NCBI GenBank assembly: GCA_035578155.1
Contig: JAPWDM010000003.1
Span: forward strand, 68,378,142-68,442,141
Direction of reading: 5' to 3'
DNA length: 64,000 bases
Source of the DNA: Brachynemurus nebulosus
Taxonomy: Eukaryota > Arthropoda > Insecta > Neuroptera > Myrmeleontidae
The position numbers and the translations under genes were made by a program. The notes beneath the pieces are model-generated. The model was not told where the DNA came from. It ran no database searches and saw nothing but the letters and a program-made list of their open reading frames with translations. Each line of letters starts with the position of its first letter. Position 1 is the first letter of the stretch. Below, in pieces: positions 57,108 to 64,000 of the stretch.

Positions 57108-57445
57108 GCGTATTTTTTACGATTTTTAAAAAAATGTCCGTCAAAATGCAAAACGGGAAGAAATTTGAACATTAATTGGCGGTAAGGTTAGTTATTGACT
57201 GTTTTTGAGCACTTTAATCTTTACATTATATAAGTATATAAATTATTGCATCATTCAATTTGCTTACATATATGTATTTATTGCAATTCTTGCAATATTA
57301 TAAAAATGAAATTATCTATTTATAAATGTTTTCATGTGTAATCTTGTTTAGAAAAGCAATTTCTAGGGAAATCAGAAGGCTTTGAATTATGAATACTTTT
57401 TATGAAACTCTTTTTATGCGGTCTCGATCCACAGCATAAAAAACT
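57108..57445 (+). repeat. Dispersed repeat D, copy 2
   Basis: It starts CTCTTTTTATGCG, continues through TCTTGTTTAGAAAAGCAATT and ends TTTTTATGCGGTCTCGATCC, in the same order as 39728-40115. Confidence 0.7.
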
Positions 57446-57849
57446 TTTTTTATAATCTGTAGTTTTTTTATTACAGCTATTTATAAATTATTTTTGTAGA
57501 ACTTTATGCGGTTTTTCCTATCCCTAATAAAGTATTGAGAAATTCAAAAAAATTATAAAAGTATAAAAGAACAAATAGCAAAATTAACTGCAAGGCGAAA
57601 ATTTGGTAATTTTATGGAAAGATTTACTTTAACACTTTCAGTCTACTTAACAATTTCAGAATAATAAACAAAACACTTAAAAATATTTATAAAAAAAAAG
57701 ATTTCATATTATTCTAATAAAAATAATTTATTACTACGTACCGGACACTTTTCATTTTTTGTACGTATATAAATAAACATAATATGTTTCATCATCAAAA
57801 TATCTAGGCTTCATCTTTTATTTACAATAATATTTTTATCCACATATGT
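57446..57849. other. AT-rich non-coding stretch
   Basis: A further ACTTTATGCGGTTTTTCC string at 57502 echoes repeat D. Nothing else was recognised. Confidence 0.4.
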
Positions 57850-58060
57850 ATATATGTGTGTGTTGTATGCTTGTATGTATATTTGTATTTTTACTCATCT
57901 TTTGACCTGCATAACACATTCATGTTGAATCATTTAGTGTTCTGTAAAATCATTTTATGTACTTGTTTACATAAAATTTGTTTAAAAATAGATATTGTCG
58001 GCTTCCAGGGAAGTTTACTGTGAAAGTGCTCGGGCCTCATAGTGTTAAAATTTATTTTGA
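57850..58060 (-). repeat. Dispersed repeat C, copy 2
   Basis: The reverse complement aligns with 26105-26262 around AACACTATGAGGCC, TTTCACAGTAAACTTCCC and GGAAGCCGACAATAT. Confidence 0.65.
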
Positions 58061-59761
58061 GTGATTACCAGTGGGTAATCACCATTTCTGTTATGTTCTA
58101 TCATCGCTCGATTTATAATTCTATTTAGAACTGATAATCGATAAACAAGGATGTTTAAAAAAAAAACTTTTTATTGCAATAGAATAAAAATTTTCTATTT
58201 CCCATAAGAGCACATGTATTTTGCTATATATAAGAATGCATTTGTCTCAACGATAAGCTTTGTAATCTACATTAAACGTCAAAGAACTTTTTTGTTTTAA
58301 ATTCTATCAAATTTTTTTTCTTAAAATATTCAATTAGTTTTCATCATTTTTTGTCCTAGGGATTCATCGTCCTTTAAATAAATGGATAACAATCTACTTA
58401 AAAAAACAAATTGTTTTTATTTAAATTTTCATTTCATAATCATTATTAGAATTAATAAACAAAGAAATGGATATAAAGTTAGGTCAGATTAGGTGTTACC
58501 CCCGAACACATAATTGTCAACCGGCAAGTACGGTCGATCCTTTTCCTATACCCACGTAAGAGGAACCCAGGAATGGAAAACCGTTTGTTGCTATAAGCTG
58601 TCACAAACAAAACAAACTCACTCCCTCCCAGAATCATGATATAAAATAACTTTAAACGATCAAAACAATAATCTATGTATCTCCGTTCAACTCAAAAAGT
58701 AACAAATAATATAATCTCTGTCGATCAACCGAAATATGTATATTACACCAGGCCATCCGCTTATTGATTTTGTAACTTAGTTCAAGGCCATTCACGAGAA
58801 TTTGTTTCTATATATTTACTACAACAAAATTGTTTTGATGAAAATTTTATTGTCTCCCAAAACTTGATCAAAAGAAAATCTGAATGGAGAAGTTTTGCTC
58901 TTTTGTGTGCCATCCACGTCTTCTCGATGTCCAGGATTATAAATATTTTGTACATTACACATGTTATAGTTGTGATACATAGGTACATACATGCAAAGCT
59001 TATACAATAATACACTGGTATAACACTCGGGTTTTTCAAAGCATTATTATTTTATATCAATTAATATTCAACACATGTTTGTTGGGGACGTGCAAAAAAT
59101 GTACGTCGGGTTTGTGTGAGGGGTCACAAACACAATCCAGATGTTCGACAAAATATAAAACATAGATTAAGTTTGTTCTTTTCTTCCTTTTATAAGTTTT
59201 AAGTTTTCCTATTTTCAAAAGAAATATTTTTCTATGGCTATACTACTAAAAATCTTTTTAAATTTAATTTTGAACATTTCAAACAAGTGCGATAAACTGC
59301 GGGTGTGACTCGCACACCGAGGGTTCCGTATAATATCTGTAGTTTGTATTATATAATAAAATGATAAGTACAACTTCTAGATTTTTGATGAAACTTTATA
59401 AAGTATTAAAGATGAAACAAATAGGTACTTTACAAAATACCTCAAAATTCATCAAAATTAAAATAATTTGCACCAAAAGACTACACCACAAAATGTTTTG
59501 CAATTTTCCAAAATAAGACAAATTTTGTAATTCAAAATTTTTTACTTTAAATGAATGACAGTCGATTTTCAAACCTTTTTTGCTCAAAAGTTAGCGACTT
59601 TTTTCCCTGATCAGCGACCATTTTCTTAGCTCGTCACTTTACTTTTTGGATTAAGCCGGAGAGGCGATCCGGCACCTATAATTTTAGAAAACATAAGCCC
59701 TAAGCTGGGTTAAACAGTATTTTTTGTATATTTTTTTGACTAAGGCAACTTACATAACAAT
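58061..59761. other. Non-coding stretch
   Basis: No coding region or paired element end was recognised. An AGGGTTCCGTA string lies near 59318. Confidence 0.45.
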
Positions 59762-59832
59762 AAATTTTTTTCCCTTAAGGACCCACAAAAAAAAAAAATA
59801 CTTTTTTGTGGGTCCTTAAGAAAAAAAAATTT
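59762..59832. repeat. Perfect hairpin TTAAGGACCCAC
   Basis: The arms AAATTTTTTTCCCTTAAGGA...CCACAAAA and their inverted copy are separated by about ten bases. With a run of T after each arm, the hairpin would form on either strand. Confidence 0.75.
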
Positions 59833-60644
59833 ATGGTGTGTAATCCAGTCCACAGTACGGCTCAATATAGTGATTTAAGATGACTTAAAAAAATAGTCTC
59901 GAAATGTATAAACACAGCCTCTTCATATGATATCTGGGGCCACCTCGATGTCTCCCCCCCCGTCATGTGTTATCTTTCAACTGGAATAAGTGTGGACAAA
60001 CGACTTTTGCCAGTGTGCCAAATTCCAATTTTGTTATCAATAGAGTAGGCACTATGAAATGTTACAGCACGGGATTAAAATCACCGTTTCATAGTGAGAT
60101 AGGCGCCAAAGTAAAATTTTAATTATACATTTAAGAAGTTTATTAATAAATTAAAAATTAAAATGTAATGTTTATATGGTCAGTAAAGATGAGATGGTCA
60201 GAGCCTAATTAAAAACATTTTTTAAGGGCCCCTTTTTTGACCCATATTCTGTATCAAATTTTTTCTGTTAAATCAAAGTTTTGGTTCAAATTTATTGGGA
60301 AATATTAATTACATGGGTGAGATCTACCCACTGTTTTCGTAGCGAGATTTTTATACGTTACACCCTGTATAAACAAATAAATTAAATAAATAAATAAAAT
60401 TAATATTTTTTTTATTAAAACTTTTGTTTTTTGTTGATTTGTTTATTTTAATAAGCAGAAAAATACCTAGACGCCAGTGACTAGTTTACTGCTATGTACC
60501 TGTACCATGACAATTAACAAAAAAGTATTCTGTATTTTTATGATACCGTACACTATCATTATTTTCTTCACTATTTTAAAACAAACAGTCAAGTTTAATT
60601 TTTCGGAATTTTTAAATTAATAAAATTTTGGAATTGTTATTATT
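59833..60644. other. Non-coding; possible mariner-like right tip
   Basis: TACGTTACACCCTG followed by TA at 60354-60369 looks like a Tc1/mariner-type right end (CAGGGTGTAACG when reversed), but no left partner was found. A small CACTATGAAAT/GTTTCATAGTG inverted pair lies at 60050-60095. Confidence 0.35.
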
Positions 60645-60809
60645 ATGGAAGAAGCGTGTTTAGCTATAGTACTAGCCGTATTAGCGTTTGCAACTCAAAA
60701 CAAGAAAACGAAAAAGAAAAAACGTTATGTTCTTTTTTTTCTAGCTACGCCGTATGTATGTACATACGGTACATATCGTACATATTGTACATATTGCCGT
60801 ACATACTAA
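60645..60809 (+). CDS. Small ORF of unknown function with basic patch and TYxTY tail
   Basis: The 54-codon frame MEEACLAIVLAVLAFATQNK then KTKKKKRYVLFFLATPYVC has a hydrophobic N-terminal segment (residues 4-17), a basic patch (20-28) and a tail of T-Y-x units (TYGTYRTYCTYCRTY) that is simply the translated TACATAT repeat below it. An acidic-hydrophobic start followed by KKKKRY is reminiscent of the very N-terminus of PIF/Harbinger transposases, but that is a weak resemblance. No splice or promoter evidence is visible. It may be chance. Confidence 0.2.
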   Translation: MEEACLAIVLAVLAFATQNKKTKKKKRYVLFFLATPYVCTYGTYRTYCTYCRTY

Positions 60810-60955
60810 TCAATAATGTAATTATGTGATATATGTACAAGCCTACTTTTCCATGATGTACATATTATACGATCTACTTACAATCGATTTGTATTTATCT
60901 CGGCTGGTACCGCTGGTACATAATGTACGCAATATACCAGAAATATGTTTTAACG
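60755..60955. repeat. TGTACATA-rich block
   Basis: The palindromic core TGTACA/GTACAT recurs about ten times within 200 bp (TGTATGTACATACGG, CGTACATATTGTACATATTG). It may be the subterminal region of an unplaced element. Confidence 0.5.
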
Positions 60956-62363
60956 GTTTTAACTGTCATTAATGTCACTGTCGCCTCCACGTCTCTGCAC
61001 TGAAGTGAATACTGATGGAATTATAAGTCATTCTTCAATACTTTCATCATTATTTCTGTATCGTCAATACACCATCAATAATAGTGTCAATATTTTGAAA
61101 TACTGACAGTATTACTAATCGTGTACAGGCAGCCAAACATTCTGCGTGTGCAGCCATGCAGCGTTTGATTATCTCAGTTCCTTTCCTATTTTTTTTTTTT
61201 TTTTACGGAACCCTAATAGCGAAATATTTTGAAAGATATTTTCTTTCGAATTTTTTGAAAAATATTTTCTTTGTACACTTCAACTCGGGTCTTACGTTCC
61301 GATTCCACAAACATTAGCAAATTCTCGCTTTTTTTGTTGTTAGCATCAAAGCAAAATGAAAAAACCCCATCTACATTATTTATGATCTCTATGATTTATA
61401 TTAATAACATTGTGTTATATTTTCACAGGAAGATATATGGTGCAAAATATATTTTCTCTTTTTGCGTACATGTCCCCGTACATGCCCTTTTTATTCTCCT
61501 TATATTTTTATCTCCACTTTTATTTTCATCCTCTTATAGAACAGATCAGTCCAACTAAATCCACTCTAGCCTGAAACAAATACGTAGGGATTTAGTGAAA
61601 TTTTTATAACCTTTTCAAACTCCGAGTGAAGCAAAAAAAAAAAAAAAAAATTGCTTATGTTATTGCAACGTCAATATGTCTACTACTAACTAAACTTGGT
61701 GTTGTTTTTTTTTGCTATTATCGTGAAGGAAGAGACACTATCTAACGTGGTGGTGGAGCTATACAAAACAGATGGAAGGCTATAAAAAATTATTTTCTTG
61801 AAAAATGATTGTTCTTTATTAGAATTTTATTTGAAAATGATACTTTTACGATTACATTTCCGTTGGTTTTTCTTTGCCGGCACGTATCGATCGATATATG
61901 ATTAGAAACATATTTTTTTTTTAAATTTTTGGAGTTACGGCAGAACCATTTGACATTCTTTGTACATATAGGTTCAGTGAAAAGCTTTTTAATTTACCCA
62001 TAAATGACATTATACTCTAAAAATAATTATAAGTTGTGGAGGCAAAAGAAGCAATTTAATACTTGGACGAGCAATATTTTCCTTTCGAGTAAATATTATT
62101 TTTTCCTGTCCCTCCCGCGCGCCTTGCTTTTATCTTTTTTCGATCGAAAATCAAAAAAGAAAAAAAAATTATCATAGAAATTGAACGCAATGAATAAAGA
62201 TGAGACAATTAATTATGTTTTAATATTAAAAATAAAAAAAGAAAAAAAAAACTATTGAATAAACTGACATAAACAAAACGGCTTTGTAATTTTCAGTGTA
62301 ATAATAACAATGAGGTTTTACGTCGGTTTTTCAGACAACATCTAGTCTACAACAGACGCAACT
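60956..62363. other. Non-coding stretch
   Basis: It includes ACGGAACCCTAA at 61206 and a poly-A run at 61633. A 95-codon frame at 61271-61558 matches nothing I recognise and is not called. Confidence 0.4.
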
Positions 62364-63032
62364 AGGGATGTCAACCATACTTTATAATAAAGTATCCTAC
62401 TTTATTTTTCTCAAAAATACTTTATACCTACTTTTGCATAAAAATAAAGTATGCTAAAAATACTTTATTTTGAGTCTTGACTGTGATTACAAAACTCTCC
62501 GATACGTAATTCCCGAACGATTTATTAAATATTAAAATAGATGATTGATCTATATTCTGACTAGAAATCCAGAAAACATCTACTAATAACAAAGAATTCG
62601 CAAAGAAAAATACTGCTAAAAAACGGCAACATATACTTAAAAATACGTGTGGTAACTTACCAAATATAAAAAAAAAAAATTATTTCTTATTTTCTCTCTG
62701 TTCCCGTAACCCTAGCTTTTACTGAAAGAGTTCTTTCGATAATGAATATGAAGGGGTGAGCAGAGAGAAATAGATCCTCCATAAACTTAATGGAAAATAA
62801 ATTGTTTATTTATTTAAATCTAAATTTAGATTGTAAAACTAGCTATGAAACTTCATAGATAACCAAAAATTGTTAGCATGTGCTAAAAAGACAAAAGAAA
62901 AAATGTATAAAAACTTAGGCAATAAAAACTTAAATTTGGAAAATGCTTTTTTTTCTGACAAATACTTTATTTTTTGTTATTCGAAAGATTAGATACCTTA
63001 TTTTTCTCAAAAAAAGTCGGTTGGTAAACTAT
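62364..63032 (+). mobile_element. Degraded hAT-like element
   Basis: The left end TAGGGATGTCAACCATAC and, reverse-complemented, the right end TAGTTTACCAACCGAC are imperfectly inverted, with ATACTTTATT units reiterated near both. No 8-bp duplication is visible. The clear hAT transposase remnant inside (62679-62930) supports the call. Confidence 0.6.
62679..62930 (+). pseudogene. hAT transposase C-terminal (dimerisation) remnant
   Basis: The frame reads IISYFLSVPVTLAFTERVLS, IMNMKG, a stop, AERNRSSINLMENKLFIY, LNLNLDCKTSYE and then, after a frameshift, FIDNQKLLACAKKTKEKMYK. In hAT transposases the C-terminal dimerisation region reads L-S-(I/V)-P-(V/A)-(S/T)-x-A-x-(S/T)ERVFS, then M, WxxERN-x-L, and a C-x2-(F/Y)Y-x-F/Y block. 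Those landmarks occur here in order and spacing. The stop replaces a residue next to the usual W-x-D/E-ERN motif. The BED finger and RNase H-like catalytic core are missing. Its place between degenerate ends marks this as an internally deleted hAT. Confidence 0.72.
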
Positions 63033-64000
63033 ATTTATACACATTACAATTTCATTATGATGTGAGTGGAGGAGAGGGAAAGTAGTGTGGAGACTAGGAT
63101 TTGGTAGATATGCATATCTGCAGTCGTCTTCTTAAAGAAGTACACCGGCATTCGTCTGGAACTGTGAACCGTTGGATTCGTAGTTTTCAGTACTGGAGAG
63201 TTTGTAAATTTAAAAAAAAAATTAGTAGTGTTAAGCTAGCATATTTGTGACTTTCTTAGAGATCTGATTGGCACATCAGAATTGGAAGTTTTAGATCGCA
63301 GTAATAAGGATGAAAAAAGATAAAAATATTTTTTAAAAAAATTACAATTTTCGATAATTAATAATTATTAAAAATATTTAAGGTCGATGAAAAAATCCAC
63401 TTTAATTTGCTTATAAAAAATGTATTTGTCAACCAATTTTAAATATCCTATGATAATAATCTACCTAAGAAGCTACTGATATTATTTCAAGTATATCGGC
63501 TGAAAATTGCTGAAGTTATTTTGCCCACTATTTTGGAAAATGCAGTTTCGAAACAAACGCGTATAAAGTTTCAGAACGTGTGTATCATAGAACACTGGAA
63601 GGAATACAACTATCTCCTTTCTGCAATCACTTATGGGCATTTTACAGAATTATGTTGTCATTCACTTAGTAGCTACCAATGAGTGTGTTTCAATTGTTGT
63701 CATATTGTTGCCGTTGTGTTGACACGGTATACGTACATCACATACATTATGCGTGCCACATGCAAGTTATGTATATACGTATGCAAAACACCCATACACA
63801 CAACCATCTATCGCACTACCACACACAACTCCGCGTGCACATATATAACATAGTGGGGGGTTATTTTCTATCCTTTGTCGTTACACTGGTTTCAGTAGTA
63901 TAGAGATACTACCATTCGTTCTGTAATATTCTGTGGTGTGTATCATTTTATGGGCTTATATACCAGTCATTAACGCCACCTATGTGTCCTTTGTAATGAA
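63033..64000. other. Non-coding stretch to the window end
   Basis: A CA-rich tract lies at 63790-63830. No coding region or repeat partner was recognised. Confidence 0.45.

Overview
The window is AT-rich (clearly over two thirds A+T by eye), repeat-dense eukaryotic DNA. Its element families (piggyBac-like TTAA elements, irritans-type mariner, Tc1, hAT, PIF/Harbinger with a MADF protein, Penelope-type hammerhead motifs) suggest an insect or another arthropod. I cannot place it to order. I see no convincing host gene, rRNA, functional tRNA, operon or CRISPR array. It reads as intergenic or intronic sequence built almost entirely from decayed, mostly non-autonomous transposable elements.

Layout. 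0-5 kb: an AACACA-rich dispersed repeat, a GAACTGA motif cluster, a (TA)n tract and a TTAA-flanked MITE. 5-9.3 kb: a hAT element with 8-bp target duplications, a 1.37-kb TA-flanked element, and a TTAA element into which a 365-bp inverted pair of hammerhead-like motifs has inserted with a 19-bp target duplication. 11-16.2 kb: a repeat family that carries a microsatellite, a second (empty-site) copy of the TTAA element, a foldback, and a pogo-like element with a zinc-finger remnant. 17-25.2 kb: an LTR-like block, a tRNA-like sequence, a tiny hAT MITE with perfect target duplications, piggyBac-like copy 1, a 700-bp hairpin, and one TTAA element nested inside another. 26-41.8 kb: a Tc1 fragment, TIR elements, a 148-bp tandem array and piggyBac-like copy 2. 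43-46.6 kb: a hammerhead motif directly abutting a PIF/Harbinger-type element that carries only a MADF gene, then a TTAA element, then a second PIF/Harbinger derivative with a transposase remnant. 48-55.2 kb: a 93-bp higher-order minisatellite, a mariner fragment, a third hammerhead-like copy, (TG)n, and pogo-like copy 2. 60-63 kb: an unexplained small ORF and a hAT element with a recognisable transposase C-terminus.

The sequences do not form a pathway. What links them is element biology: most are internally deleted derivatives that keep transposase-binding ends and would depend on transposase supplied in trans. The most interesting signals are the hammerhead-ribozyme-like motifs (four sites, two core versions, all with a self-complementary stem III), the MADF-only PIF-like element, and three TTAA families that share the tip TTAAGGGG, one nested in another.
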